This document shows, in pieces, positions 31,824 through 43,689 of a stretch of 64,000 nt of DNA. Below the pieces are notes generated by a model. It searched no databases and was not told the DNA's origin. It was given only the letters and a program-made list of their open reading frames with translations. The DNA comes from Humulus lupulus (Eukaryota; Streptophyta; Magnoliopsida; Rosales; Cannabaceae): positions 131,481,701-131,545,700 of the forward strand of contig NC_084795.1 of assembly GCF_963169125.1 (NCBI RefSeq). The letters run 5' to 3'. Every line of letters starts with the position of its first letter. The first letter of the stretch is position 1. Position numbers and translations under genes: made by a program.

Positions 31824-32291
31824 ATGAACGGAACATTAACTTATGAGGATATCTGAGCCATTAAGGCTTTAAAAAGAATTAGAGAACCGAGAAACACCGT
31901 AGGAGTGCTAGAAAGAATCACTCGGAGGCTATTTTTGTTCCACGGAGAAATAGGTCACCTCGAAGAATCTAAGCAGATCATGATGAGAGAAATGGAGCAA
32001 TATGTTTTAGTAATTAGATTATTTAGAGATTATCATACTGTAACAACAGCCTTAGAGGAAATATGGGAAATAATGGATAATGAAGATGAATTGCTGGTAG
32101 CAATGAGATATTATTTTCTCTTAATTAGGTTCACTTAAAAAATGGAATTTCAGTTTACAAATGAGCAAAAGCATAGAATTTTTACAAACCTTCCTCAAGG
32201 GAATTTTGAGGCACATGATAATGAGGACTATGATGAGTTAAATGATGATATGATAGATGAAGGATCAGATATAGAAGATCCCGATTTTTAG
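31824..32291 (+). pseudogene. Leader ORF of unknown function between PBS and gag
   Basis: One frame of 156 codons from ATG 31824 (MNGTLTYEDI) to TAG 32291, interrupted by only two stops (TGA 31854-31856 and TAA 32136-32138). The first part has a basic amphipathic stretch (AIKALKRIREPRNTVGVLER, ITRRLFLFHG), then a mixed-charge helical-looking part (HLEESKQIMMREMEQYVL, ALEEIWEIMDNEDELL), and a very acidic tail (NEDYDELNDDMIDEGSDIED). I do not recognise the protein. It lies in the about 1.1-kb leader, separate from gag, which begins near 32824. It could be a genuine extra ORF of this retroelement family, a captured host exon, or an open stretch by chance; the few stops over 156 codons in AT-rich DNA favour past coding. 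Confidence 0.45.
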
Positions 32292-32823
32292 AATAATTAG
32301 TTTCATTGTTTGTTTTAATTTATTATTTGTTTTCTTTTATGGTTGTAAATAGTGAAAACTTTATTTTCCAAATTAATATCAATGTTATTTTGTTAACATG
32401 GATGAGTTTGATTTTTTCACAATCATAATAAATAATAAATAAAATAAATAATGATTAAGTTCGATGAGGGTGGATACAAATCAACGAACCAAGTTTCTAT
32501 ATTGAGAGTTAGGGGGCCATAGTAGTGGGAACGATTTTACTAATCGCAGCCCTCCCTCATTATGGTTAACTTTGGAACAAAGATGAGTTTCGAGCTTGAG
32601 AATTAAGTCATATAGGATGATTAGAAACAAACTTAGAAAATAAAGATGGCTTATTTTTCTAAGTATAGAGACCCACTCTAATAATAAAGAATACTTATAT
32701 AATTTTCATAAGAACTCATAATCAATAGGTTCGAGTTATGTTTGTTTAGATTAAGTTTTTGCGTTAGAGCCTATTCGGGTAAAGTTCTGACATGTTTATC
32801 TCAACTGTCAGAACTCTGCTGCA
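32292..32823 (+). other. Leader between the unknown ORF and gag
   Basis: AT-rich, no coding potential, no repeats seen. It probably serves as untranslated leader of the genomic RNA. Confidence 0.4.
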
Positions 32824-35800
32824 ATGTTGCTCCAAAGATCTGCTCACACCAACAGAAATGCCTCTAGCGCTGCTCCGGTGAACAATGAAGCCCCTCCAGT
32901 TCGTAGAAGGGGAGTGCGTGCTACTGCCAGCCACAACACGCCACAGCCGCCAGCTGACAACACTACGGAGATCGCCAGACTGTGACAGCAAGTCGAGGAA
33001 CTATTGCAGCAACAGCGACAACAGGCTCAGTCCTAGACTCAACTGCCGCCTCCGCCGCAGCCACAGCCACAACAAATGGCCTCAGCACCCCCAACAAGTT
33101 GGTCCATATGGGGGATGGCCAGTGGCGAATTAAGCACCGTATCCAGTACAACAATTGGAGCCAGTTTATGAGCAGTTCTGTAAGCAACACGCTCTGAACT
33201 TTGAAGGGACTACAGACCCCTTCGAGGCAGAAGAGTGGTTAAGAAACGTGGAGCCAATCCTGATGCACATGAACCTCAGTAACGCAGACTGCATATCTTG
33301 CGTTTCGTCTTTGCTCAAGAAAGATGCCAGAATATGGTGGGACCTGGTCCATCAAACGCATGATGTTGCCACTATGACTTGGACCTGATTTGTGGAATAG
33401 TTCCACAAAAAGTACTATAATTCGGCTGTACTCGCTTCAAGAGTTGAGGAGTTCACTGGCTTGAAGCAAGGAAGTTTATCAATGGCAGAGTATGCTCGGC
33501 AGTTCGACCGTTTGGCTAAGTTCGCACCGGAAATGGTACCAACCAACTATCTGAGGGTGTCTAAGTTTGTTAGAGGACTTCAACCGAAGATCAAGTTGGG
33601 GGTTAAGTTAGAAAACCTAGGAAATACTACTTATGCTGACGTTCTAGAGACGACAATAGAAGTAGAAAGGCTGCAGGCTAACGTTAGTAAAGAAGCCAGT
33701 AAGCCTAAGCCGAGACAACAGGGTCAATCTCAGATAAGTCGAAACAACAACCACAACAACAACAATCAGTCCAGCAACAACAACAATGGTCAGAGAAGAA
33801 GGCATCCTGACAATAAGCAGTTCGATAGCGATAAATAGGCACAGATAAATAATGGAGGTAGTAGGCCGGGTTATGTAGAATACTCGCCATGTGCTAAGTG
33901 CCAAAGGAAACATCCCGGGGAATGCCGGGCAAACACCAAAGGATGTTACAACTGTGGAAAAGAGGGACACCGAAAGAAAGAATGTCCTCAGCTCAAGTCA
34001 GAGGGGAAAAAGGAGGATAAGATGGTTCCTGCCAGGGTTTTTTCCCTAACCCAAGGAGAGGCTGATGCTAGCAATAAGGTGGTCACAAGTCAGGTTTCTA
34101 TCCTCAATAATATATGTTCTGTATTATTTGATTCGGGAGCCACTCATTGGTATATCTCGTTAGGAATGATAGAAAAACTAGACAAACCTTTTGAAAGATT
34201 TAGAACTAGGTTTATAACCGAGTTGCCTTCGGGCAAAGTAGTTCTATCATCACGGATAGTATGAGGCGTACCGATCAAGATTGTGGACGTAGAACTAGAG
34301 GGAGACCTGATAGAACTGGAGATCAAGGACTTCGACATGATACTAGGCATGGACTGGCTAGCAAAGCATGGCGCGACCATCGACTACAAACGCAAGAAGG
34401 TGATGTTCGAGACTCCTGACAGCCAGAAATTATGCTTCATGGGGCAAGTTTCCAGACTACGTACACCGCTAATATCATCTCTTAAAGCCCAAAGAATGAT
34501 AGAAAAAGGGTGTCAAGCATTCTTAGCCAGCATCACAGATGTGGTAAAGGAAACACCACTTAAGGTTGGAGACGTCCGTATTGTAAGAGAATTCCCAGAG
34601 GTATTTCTAGATGAGTTGCCAGGGTTGCTGCTGACTCAGGAAATTGACTTCACAATAGAATTAGTACCGGGCACCAAGCCTATCTCCAAGGCACCATACC
34701 GGATGGCACCTACAGAACTCAAGGAGTTAAAGACACAGCTACAAGAACTCCTAGATTTGGGTTTTATTAGGCCGAGCCATTCTCCATGGCGAGCATCGGT
34801 GCTAGTCATAAAGAAAAAGGATGGAAGAATGTGAATGTGCATAGACTACCGTGAGCTGAATAAGGTAATGATTAAGAATAAGTACCCGCTGCCTCAGATT
34901 GACGACTTGTTTGATCAACTCCGAGGTGCGACCGTATTTTCAAAGATTGATTTACGGTCTGGGTACCATCAGCTCAAGGTGCGGGGAGAAGATATTCCTA
35001 AGACAACTTTTAGTACTCGTTATGGGCATTACGAGTTCTTGGTTATGTCGTTTGGTCTTACCAACGCACCAGCCGCATTTATGGACTTGATGAATAGGGT
35101 CTTCAAGGACTACTTAGATAAATTCGTCGTAGAATTCATTGACGACATCTTAGTACACTCCAAGGACGAAGTCGAGCACGAGGAACATTTGAGGTTGATT
35201 TTTTCACGACTAAAGGACCATCAACTCTACGCCAAGTTCAAGAAATGCGAGTTTTGGCTTTCGCAAATGGCGTTCCTCGGGCACATTGATTCCAAAGACG
35301 GAGTTGCAGTAGACCCATCAAAGGTAGAGGCCGTGAAGGATTGGCCAAGACTAAAGAACACATCCGAAGTAAGGAGTTTTCTGGGATTAGCAAGTTATTA
35401 TAGGAGGTTCGTAGAGAGCTTTTCGAAGATAGCCACTCCACTCACTAACTTGACCCGGAAACAGCAAAGATTCAACTGGAATGATAGATGTGAAGAATGC
35501 TTCCAGTTTCTTAAGGACAAGATGTGCTCAGCACCAGTACTCTGTGTATCGATACCCAATGATAAGTTCGTAGTCTACTGCGATGCATCTAAGCAAGGGT
35601 TGGGTTGCGTGCTGATGCATAATGACAAGGTGATAGCCTACGCCTCACGGCAACTGAAGGAGTACGAGCAACGTTATCCAACACATGATATGGAGTTGGC
35701 AGCAGTGGTCTTTGCGTTGAAAATCTGGTGCCATTATCTTTACGGAGAACGGTGCGAGATTTATACAGACCACAAAATTTTAAGGTACTTCTTTACCCAG

Positions 35801-37460
35801 AAGGAGCTCAGCATGAGGCAGCGCAGGTGGTTAGAGCTAGTGAAGGATTACGACTGCGAAATCTTATACCACCCGGGAAAGGCAAACGTAGTTGCCAACA
35901 CGCTAAGTAGGAAGATTTATGGAAGTTTAGCAACACTAGCTGGAATAGAAAAGCCGTTACAGCAGGAGCTGATCAATGCCGGAATAGAAGTAGTTGTCGG
36001 TAAGCTGGCTAATTTGTCTATCCAGTCAAATATGCTAGAAGATATCCGGATTGGGCGAGGGCATGACGACACACTAGCGACACATATAGATGCAGTTAGA
36101 GAAGGCAAGGCCACATATTTCTCAATATCAAGACAAGGATTATTGAGATATAAGGATCGGGTATGTGTGCTAGATAATCAAGGGATTAATATGACGATTC
36201 TAGAAGAAGCGCATAGTACCCCGTACTAAGTTCACCCAAGATCGACCAAGATGACTCATGACATCAAGGCAATCTATTGGTGGCTAGGGATGAAGAAGGA
36301 CATAGCGGAATTTGTGTCTAAGTGTCTAGCATGCCAGCAAGTGAAAGCAGAACATCATCGGCCTGCAGGATTATTGCAACCGCTTAGGGCACCAGAATGG
36401 AAGTGGGATGATATAGCCATGGATTTCGTGACAGGATTTCCACGAACGAACAAGCAACATGATTCCGCTTGGGTAGTAATAGATAGACTAACCAAGGCGG
36501 CTTTTCTTGCCTGTTAATACTTCATACACGGCAGACCAATATGCAGACATCTATGTCCAAGAGACAGTACGGTTGCATGAAATACCCAAGACAATAGTGT
36601 CGGATAGAGAATCGGTGTTTACATCGAGATTTTGGGGAAGTTTACAGCGAGCCATGGGTACTAAGTTAAGTCTTAGTACAGCTTTTCATCCTCAGAAAGA
36701 TGGTCAATCTGAGCGTACGATTCAAATTTTAGAGGATATGCTACGCGCTTATGTACTTGATTTCGGAGGATCATGGAATAAGTACTTGCCCCTGATAGAG
36801 TTCTCCTACAACAATAGCTACCAGTCAATGATCGGCATGGCACCTTATGAGTTGCTTTATGGAAGAAGGTGCCGATCACCGTTGCATTGGGATGAAGTAG
36901 GAGAAAGGCAGCTTCTCGGTCCCGAAGCTGTTAGAAAAGCTCAAGAAGCAGCAGCGCTAATTAGACAGCGTATGCTTACTGCTCAAAGCCGTCAAAAAAT
37001 CTATGCGGATGCTAAGCGACGCGATGTGGAATTCAAAGTCGGAGATCAAGTCTTCCTGAAGATATCTCCTATGAAAGGCATAAAGCGGTTTTGGAAGAAA
37101 GGCAAGCTTAGTCCCTGATTTATAGGTCCTTTTGAGATATTGGACAAACTGGGAGCAGTTGCGTATAGACTAGCCCTATCGCCAGCACTCGAAGATAGCC
37201 ACAACGTGTTCCACATCTCAATGCTACGCAAGTATGTGTCAGACCCATCTCACATCCTCAAGTACGATACTATAGCACTCCAGAAAGACTTGAGTTACGA
37301 GGAACGACTAGTTAGCATCCTAGATAGAGGGATGAAGCAGTTACGGTCCAAGAGTATTCCAATAGTCAAAGTCCTATGGAGTAATAGTTCTGAACAGGAG
37401 GCAACGTGGGAGTTGGAGGAACATATGTGAGGCCAGTATCTGGAAATATTTGGTGAGTAA
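32824..37460 (+). pseudogene. Chromovirus gag-pol polyprotein, few stops and one frameshift
   Basis: Gag: proline/glutamine-rich start (32824-33060), capsid part (33155-33700; FEGTTDPFEAEEWLRNVEPI, LSMAEYARQFDRLAKFAP), Asn-rich linker, two zinc motifs (33896-33990; CAKCQRKHPGEC, CYNCGKEGHRKKEC). Protease: LFDSGATH (34127). Reverse transcriptase (34560-35300): [33 protein letters not shown], catalytic FIDDI (about 35135). RNase H (35560-35900; [21 protein letters not shown]). Integrase: HHCC (36247-36350; CLACQQVKAEHH), DDE core with MDFVTGFP, SDRESVFTS, DGQSERT; C-terminal module to TAA 37460. Stops at 33386-33388, 33398-33400, 33836-33838, 34262-34264, 34832-34834, 36227-36229 and one in 37118; frameshift near 36490-36507. 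All catalytic residues are present, so damage is recent. Confidence 0.92.
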
Positions 37461-37485
37461 ATTTCGAGGACGAAATTCTTTTTAG

Positions 37486-37496
37486 TAGGGGAGAAT
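37486..37496 (+). promoter_or_regulatory. Polypurine tract
   Basis: taggggagaat lies directly before the TGTAAAGTCC start of the 3' LTR and just after the conserved 'atttcgaggacgaaattc' block that ends pol in this lineage. Confidence 0.8.
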
Positions 37497-38628
37497 TGTA
37501 AAGTCCAAGAACTTTACTTAGCTAGTTAGATAGTAGTAGTAATAGTAATAGCTAGTAGTAGTTGTAGTATGTTCATTACTGTGGATTTTGGTTCAAGTCA
37601 GGACATTGTTGGACACTCGTAGCAACACTTGTAGATTTTATAAGTTTAACCTATAGTTTAAGAATATTAATTATAACCTAAAGTTTGATTAATATGACTG
37701 ATTATGGAGGTGATATTTATTATACTACAAGGTTTAGATAGACCCAATAAGATAATAACACTTGTCATGTGTATGTTTAATGAGAAATTAAGTATTTTTG
37801 AGGAATAGTTTATTAAGAACAATATTTGAAAATCCTAGAGTCTGCCATTAGCTTTGAAATCGTTAAAGGACTTAGTCAAGGCTGTTTACTCAATTCAAAT
37901 TAGGCTGAAAAAGTGTAATTACGTGTATAATATTTCAGCGTATGTCGATATATCGCAGCTCTAGGGGCAATATATCACTACACGGGGAGACGAAAAACAT
38001 GTAACCTCGCACGACAACTTCGACGAGCCTCGGGAATATCAGTCCAGGTGAAATATTGCCTAGCATGGGCGATATATCGGCTGCAGTGCATGATTTTTGA
38101 ATAATTTTGAAACCGAGCTCATTTTAATCCTTAACCTCTTGATAAGTCTAGAATCTTTTTGACCGAGTCTTCAGCCTCTGCTGAACAATTATTCAAATGT
38201 TTTTCAATTAAAAAGCCATTATTTTATTCAAGCTAAATGAAGATCTTTTCATTCTTGAACTCTATAAATAGGACCTAGAACCCAGCCACTTCTTCATTCA
38301 TCAAGCTGAGTTCAGAGTCTACAAGCTGCTAGGTTTACTTTAGAGTGTTAAACACTTGGGTTGGGGTTATAAGCTTTATCATTATAAGCTTACTAAACAC
38401 TTGGGAAGTAAGGTTTATAGTGTATTTCAGTTTCGAGGTGTAGTTCGGTCAGAGAAGTATTCAAAGGTATTCCTATTCTTAGTTCCTTTTAGTATTGTTT
38501 CATTAGTTTTTATAGGTTTTCTCTACTCAAATCCTAACTCAGTATTATTTATTCTTGGTTAGGCATCTATGTTGTTTGAACATGAGCTTCTTGTTGGTAA
38601 GTATCTTTCTCGATGGTTTAGTTCATTC
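37497..38628 (+). repeat. 3' LTR of the chromovirus-type element, truncated
   Basis: TGTAAAGTCCAAGAAC onward matches 29687-30810, including palindromes (one copy is lost or altered near 37965), the TATA box (38263-38270) and U5 start. Identity stops at gtttagttcatt (about 38627), which leads into a Tat-derived block. The missing part corresponds to about 30815-31671. Confidence 0.88.
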
Positions 38629-38648
38629 TTTTCATCTATTTTTTGACA

Positions 38649-39401
38649 GTGGGGTTGGTCCTCCAGAGAGTGTGCAACGTGCGCTCGACTATGCGATTCT
38701 CAGCATTCACAAGCTCAGCCTCGAGCGCAATAATCCTCTTGTTTAAAGTTTGGATGGTAGCCTCCAGCTGAGTGGTCAGTTGACTTGACAAGACATCCTT
38801 TGCCGCCTCGACCACCAATAGGTTCCCCAATGCCTCCTCAAGCTCGCGTTGTAACCGTTGGGTCGATGAGGAGTTGGAGGTGATCAGCCGATGACTCAAG
38901 ATAGAAGCCTAAGTAAGGGCGAGGACATAGAATAAAGCCTCGATAGTCAGGCAATATCAAAACAAAATGAATATATATATATTTGTCATAAATGAATAAA
39001 CAGAGTATCTCGACAAATACCTGCAAGGAGGCTCGCATATAGGCGTCTTCTAGCTCAGCGTCGGGGACATTGTGTAAAGTTCCCCACTCGCCTTTGGGAA
39101 AGTTTCCCAGATGATGGCTCATGGCTTCCCCATACTGGTTCGCCAGAGGATGATCTTCGCAAGCAGAAACATAAGCTTGATCGGGGGAGATGCGTGTGCT
39201 TGCCAAGGTACGCTTTGTCAGGGATGGGGACCGAGAAATTCCTGATCCATCCGCAGTGGTGTAGGGAACCAAAGAGCGCGGAGGCATCTCCTTAGTAAAA
39301 TAGGCGTCTGAAGGCGCCCGCCTAGGATGCCTCCCCGAGGTTAGAGGAGCACCAGCAAAAGAAGGAATAACGAAATTCTTGACAAGCATCCCCAGGTCCA
39401 T
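38649..39401 (-). pseudogene. Antisense coiled-coil ORF of a Tat element, copy 1 (spliced)
   Basis: Minus strand. Exon 1 (39401-39021): LVPYTTADGSGISRSPSL, STRISPDQAYVSACEDHPLA, NQYGEAMSHHLGNFPKGEWG, TLHNVPDAELEDAYMRASLQ. Intron 39020-38909 with GT donor (cttgcag|gtattt) and AG acceptor (ttacttag|gcttc). Exon 2: SSTQRLQRELEEALGNLLVV, LEATIQTLNKRIIALEAELV, a coiled coil. Proteins of this kind are additional ORFs of Tat elements, often antisense to gag-pol; their role is unknown. Compared with copy 2 it lacks an in-frame 60-base segment (20 residues) in exon 2. It sits upstream of gag here, joined to it near 39400. Confidence 0.7.
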
Positions 39402-40850
39402 TCCGTGAGCTCGAGTTCAAGGTCTCGATTCTATGAAGAGGAGATACGTTAATTGCACCGCAAGAACCAAAGGCTTGAAACCACCTTAGAGAACATGCAA
39501 GAGGTGTTGAATGGCCTGTTGCAATTGAAATCAAACATATCTCTCCCTAAGCAAAAAGAGAGAGGACAAAAGGGGGCAGAGACCACCATCCCAATAGATG
39601 ATGGGAGGACTCGACTCTCCACCAGTAATACCCCCCAGGTGAAGTAGCACAAACGTCCTGGACCACAGAGGCAGCACGAACGTCCTAGACCATCGAAGCA
39701 GCCTCCGAGGCCAGAGCAGAAGAACAACGCTGGCCCTCATAATGATGTCGAGATCACCTCAAGGAGGACACCCTCATATCTACGAGTGGAACTCAACAAG
39801 AAAAGGGCGCATAAAAGGACTACACCTCCTATAGCGCCCCGGGAAGGCAAAGGAAAGGGAGATGCAAGCCCATCCATGTTGAGAGACTCCTTGAAAAAGA
39901 GGAGACAAGACCTAGACCAGAGATGAGAAGCCTACGGAGCAAGATCATCACCGCATCTGGAGGACAAGCCGTCAAGGATGAATTTGACCATGAATCGTCC
40001 TTCGTTAAAGAGATCCAAGCCATCCGGCTCCCAACCAACTTCAATGAAGGAAACACAGATCCTAAGTACCATCTGGACACGTTTAACGACCTGATGAGGT
40101 TAAGGGGGATTAGTAGCGGAGCCAGGTGCCATTGCTTTGCTGTCACATGGAATGGACCTGCGTACAAATGGTTCAAGAGACTTCGACCAGAGTCCATCAG
40201 GTCTTGGCAGCAGTTTTCTGATGAATTTCTCCAACAGCATCACGCTGTGCGTGATTACACAATGCCGGGCACCACCCTCACCAACGTGAAGCAGAGAGAA
40301 AACGAGAGTCTAAAGGGCTACATCCACAGGTTTAACATGGAGGCAGCCAAAGTAGGGAGCTTGACCCATAGGGAGTTAAAAATGGCCATCACAGTTGGAG
40401 TGTGTCTGGGGAGCAAATTGTGGGATAATATGCTCAAAAGGGAATTCATTGACCTAGATGACTTCTACGAGAGGGCGCAAAATTACATTCGTGTGGAGGA
40501 TGGCCATGCGAACTTAAAGGCAGGAAAAAGTGAGTCCCATGTAAAGCCCCCAGCTAATGAAGGGTCGAATGGAGCAAAGAAGAAAAGGGCGTATGAAGGG
40601 TCGAGAGATGATCAACATAGAAGGACCAAGCACGGAAGCGACCATACGCAAACGACTTACATCTTCTATACGAGCCTGACAGACACCAGAGAGCATATCT
40701 ACCTCACAAATGAGGACCGGGTTCCCTTCAAAAGGCCCCCACTGATGAAAAAAGACCGGTCCAAGAGGGACCCTAGCAAATACTGTCAATACCACAAGGA
40801 TTTCGGCCATAACACGGCATAATGTACACATTTGAAGGAAGAAATTGAAG
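39402..40850 (+). pseudogene. Tat-lineage gag
   Basis: Plus strand. N-terminal coiled-coil-like part (39420-39647; LHRKNQRLETTLENMQEVLN), low-complexity Pro/Arg/Lys linker, then the capsid (39923-40822): SFVKEIQAIRLPTNFN, YHLDTFNDLMRLRG, TWNGPAYKWFKRLRPESIRS, TNVKQRENESLKGYIHRFN, LKMAITVGVCLGSKLWDNML. The C-terminal zinc-type sequence YCQYHKDFGHNTAxCTHLKEEIEELI straddles a stop at 40820-40822. Breaks: stop at 39645-39647 and a frameshift near 39920. This is the retrotransposon gag of the Tat lineage, building the particle around genomic RNA. It is joined on the left to an antisense ORF copy instead of a leader. Confidence 0.85.
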
Positions 40851-41142
40851 AGCTCATCCGAAGGGGATACTTGGGCCGAGATGCAGATGAGAGAAGTAGA
40901 GATCAGAGTACGTGCCGGTGATACCTCGGACACAAGGGGGAGCCCCAGAGATACAAGGAGAGGTGAGAACAATCTTCAGAGGTCCGGGGTTTGGGGGAGA
41001 GTTCAGGAAGGGTCGAGACAGATACGCTAGAGAAGCCAGACGGAGTCCACTACCGTGTGTCATGAGTTTGAAGCAGTGACCCCTGAAAAGATTTAAGGGA
41101 GAAAATGACTCAATCACTTTCACAGAGGAGGATGCACGAGGG
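40851..41142 (+). other. Degenerate gag-protease linker
   Basis: Charged, frameshifted sequence between the zinc motif and the protease, with stops in each frame. Confidence 0.5.
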
Positions 41143-41685
41143 GTGCACTTTCCCTATAATGATCCTTTGGTGTTGACAGTTCAGTTGGCCAACCTGCGGG
41201 TGCATCAGGTCCTCGTAGACAATGGAAGTTCCGTAGATATCTTATATCGCCCCGCCTTGGAGAAGATGGGTTTGGGCATCAGACACTTGAAACCCTGTCA
41301 ATTCTCCTTATACGGGTTCACGGGGGACTCGATACAACCTTTAGGGGTGATTGAATTGGCACTCACCATGGGAGAACAACCTAGACAGACCACATTCATG
41401 GAAAACTTCGTCGCAGTAGATTGTGCTTCAACTTTCAATGCAGTATTGGGGAGACCATCCCTAAGAGAATTGAAAGCGATCACTTCAATATATCACCTCG
41501 TCGTCAAGTTCCCAACTCCTGGTGGAGTAGTGAGTATGAAGGGAGAACAAAGAGAGGCAAGGGAGTGTTATAACACCTCCCTTCACACGTCTGTGAAACT
41601 GCGAGAACCGATGGCGATAGTGGTGCATGGGGGTGCAAACCCACTGGAACGAGACCCCAGAATCATGGAGGGACCAACCGGGTAA
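41143..41685 (+). pseudogene. Tat protease domain, end of pol deleted
   Basis: Aspartic protease that would cut the gag-pol polyprotein. Motifs: HQVLVDNGSSVDILYRPALE with the catalytic Asp in DNGSS (normally D-S/T-G; here Asn occupies the second position, as seen in Tat elements), CQFSLYGFTGDSIQPLG, FVAVDCASTFNAVLGRPSL, IYHLVVKFPTPGG. It is open for 180 codons but lacks a clear link to gag (a different frame). After 41685 there is no reverse transcriptase or integrase; the 3' untranslated region follows. The element is therefore a gag-protease remnant with most of pol deleted. Confidence 0.82.
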
Positions 41686-42538
41686 GACTACCAGTAAGAC
41701 TCCCACATCCGATGTAAGAAGTGCTACCAGTAAGACTCCCAGTAAGACGCCAAACCTCAAGAAGTACTACCAGTAAGGCTTCCACATTTGATGCAAGCAG
41801 TATCAATTTTTAGTTTGTTGCATGTTATGTTAGCTTATTAGACAAGAATCAAAGAGGTTGCCTAGATAACCTCCCAAGTAGATGGAAACTTTTTATATAT
41901 ATTGTTGTAACCTGCCTACTATGAATGAAACTGTTCACAACTTCGCATGTTATTTTTCTTCTCTATGTGAGCATCAAGCAAAGTGCCTGCTGAAATAAAT
42001 CTCACCAAGCACTTGGGGGGTAGGACAGGAGGCACGAGTATAAGAAAAAAAAATCTCTTATATTCAAGAGGATTAGCTACCCTTATGAATATCAAGGGAA
42101 TAGTTTAAAAGGATGACCTCCAACCAAAGGCTGACACCCCAGGGGGTGAGGCCGTAAGGAGGGAATCTCCCAATAAGTCTAGAACGGCCATTAAGTCGGC
42201 TAGCCAAAAAGGGTCCTAAAAGAGACCCTTGTAGAAATAGTACTATATATAATGACGAGAAGGACGCTTCTCGGAAAAAGTAACAACACGCGCAAAGAAT
42301 TTAAAAGGACCCCAAGAGCCCAATGGGTTAACGTGTCCTTACAAGTATAATCAAGGTGCACCAGAAAGATTATCATCATCAGATCAAGGAAGAAATATGT
42401 AATCCACAAATAATAATAATAAGAGGGACTTACCAAAGTCCCTTAAGTTTGATGAACACAAAAGAAAAAAGGAGAGAAAGGGGAAATAATTTGAGGGATA
42501 ACATAGCAACAACATACATAGGCCAAATACAAAGGAAC
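41686..42538 (+). other. 3' untranslated region of the Tat remnant
   Basis: It starts with small direct repeats (taccagtaagactccca, three to four times at 41690-41790), followed by non-coding DNA with features usual between pol and the antisense ORF in such elements (aagtgcctgctgaaataaa, acttggggggtaggacagg). No LTR border is seen. Confidence 0.45.
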
Positions 42539-43664
42539 CTACAAATCTCCATCCTGACCCTTCCACTCAGAAATCTTCTCAACGGCATAATATCCAAAGG
42601 GAGACAGGTCAACGGTGGGGTTGGTCCTCCAGACAGCGTGCAGCGTGCGCTCGACTATGCGAGTCTCAGCATTCACAAGCTCAGCCTCGAGCGCAATAAT
42701 CCTCTCATTTAAAGTTTGGATGGTAGCCTCCAGATGAGTGTTGGTGTGAGAGGTTGATGCAGCTTGGGCTAAAGCAGCGTCCCTCTGGCAAACCGCCTCA
42801 GTCAGTTGACTTGACAAGACATCCTATGCCGCCTTGGCCACCGATAGGTTCCCCAATGCCTTCTCAAGCACGCGTTGTAACCGTTGGGTCGATGAGAAGT
42901 TGGAGGCAATAAGCCGATGACTTAAGATAGAAGCCTAAGTAAGGGCGAGAACATAGAATAAAGCGTCAAGGGTCAGGCAATATAAAAAAAATGAAAACAA
43001 AAAAATATATATCTGTCATAAATTAATAAACCGAGTATCTTGACAAATACCTGCAAGGAGGCTCACATATAGGCGTCTTCAAGCTCAGCGTCAGGGACAT
43101 TGTGCAAAGTTCCCCACTCGCCTTTGGGAAAGTTTCCCAGATGATGGCTCATGGCTTCCCCATACTGGCTCGCCAGAGGATGATCTTCCGAAGCAGAAAC
43201 ATAACCTTGACCGGGGGAGATGCGTGTGCTTGCTGAGGCACGCTTTGTCAAGGATTGGGACCGAGAAGGTCCTAATCCATCCGCAGTGGTGCGGGGAGTA
43301 GAAGAGCGCGGAGTCATCTCCTTAGGTAAAGAGGTGCCTGCCTAGGACACCTCCCCGAGGGTAGAGGAGCCCCAGCAAAAAAAGGAATAATGAAATTCCT
43401 TTTAGGCACGGAGGGGCGGGGGACAGAGGTGTCGAAGGAAAACTCGCTGCCAAGCATCGACGGTGGCATCCGAGAGGTAACATCGCCAGTATGACCGTCA
43501 TCGGCCACGCCCCTAGCCCTACCAGTAATAGAGTGCAAGCATGAGTAATTCTCAAACACCACTGTCTCCTCAACATCCATATGATTGCCCGAAGGGTAGA
43601 CATAGTCCCTATCGGCTACCTTGTCATAGTTACCTTCATCGTGGCCGTATAGCCACAGATCCAC
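42539..43664 (-). pseudogene. Antisense coiled-coil ORF of a Tat element, copy 2 (spliced)
   Basis: Minus strand. It is longer at the start than copy 1 (43664-43400; MDLWLYGHDEGNYDKVADRD, MDVEETVVFENYSC). The rest of exon 1 (to 43051) corresponds to copy 1: TADGLGPSRSQSLTKRASAS, EDHPLASQYGEAMSHHLG. There is a frameshift near 43315. Intron 43050-42935 uses the same GT and AG sites. Exon 2 to 42539: SSTQRLQRVLEKALGNL, LTEAVCQRDAALAQAASTSH, IIALEAELVNAETRIVERT, with a stop near 42826. It lies downstream of the gag-protease remnant and opposite to it, the usual place of an antisense additional ORF. The right end is cut at about 43664-43690 by a chromovirus fragment. Confidence 0.7.
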
Positions 43665-43689
43665 AGGTTCAGATGAGGCGGGGCATGGA

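Larger units (their letters stand above)
29687..38628 (+). mobile_element. Chromovirus-type Ty3/gypsy element, nearly complete
   Basis: 5' LTR (29687-31671), PBS, a leader with an unusual ORF, one gag-pol frame with a few stops and one frameshift, PPT and 3' LTR (37497-38628, cut short). Order protease-RT-RNase H-integrase, the integrase C-terminal module and the LTR style are those of Tekay-like chromoviruses. The two LTRs look about 95% alike by eye over their shared part, so it is younger than its Tat and copia neighbours. The first five bases of the 5' LTR and the last ~850 of the 3' LTR are missing, so no target duplication can be read. Confidence 0.88.
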
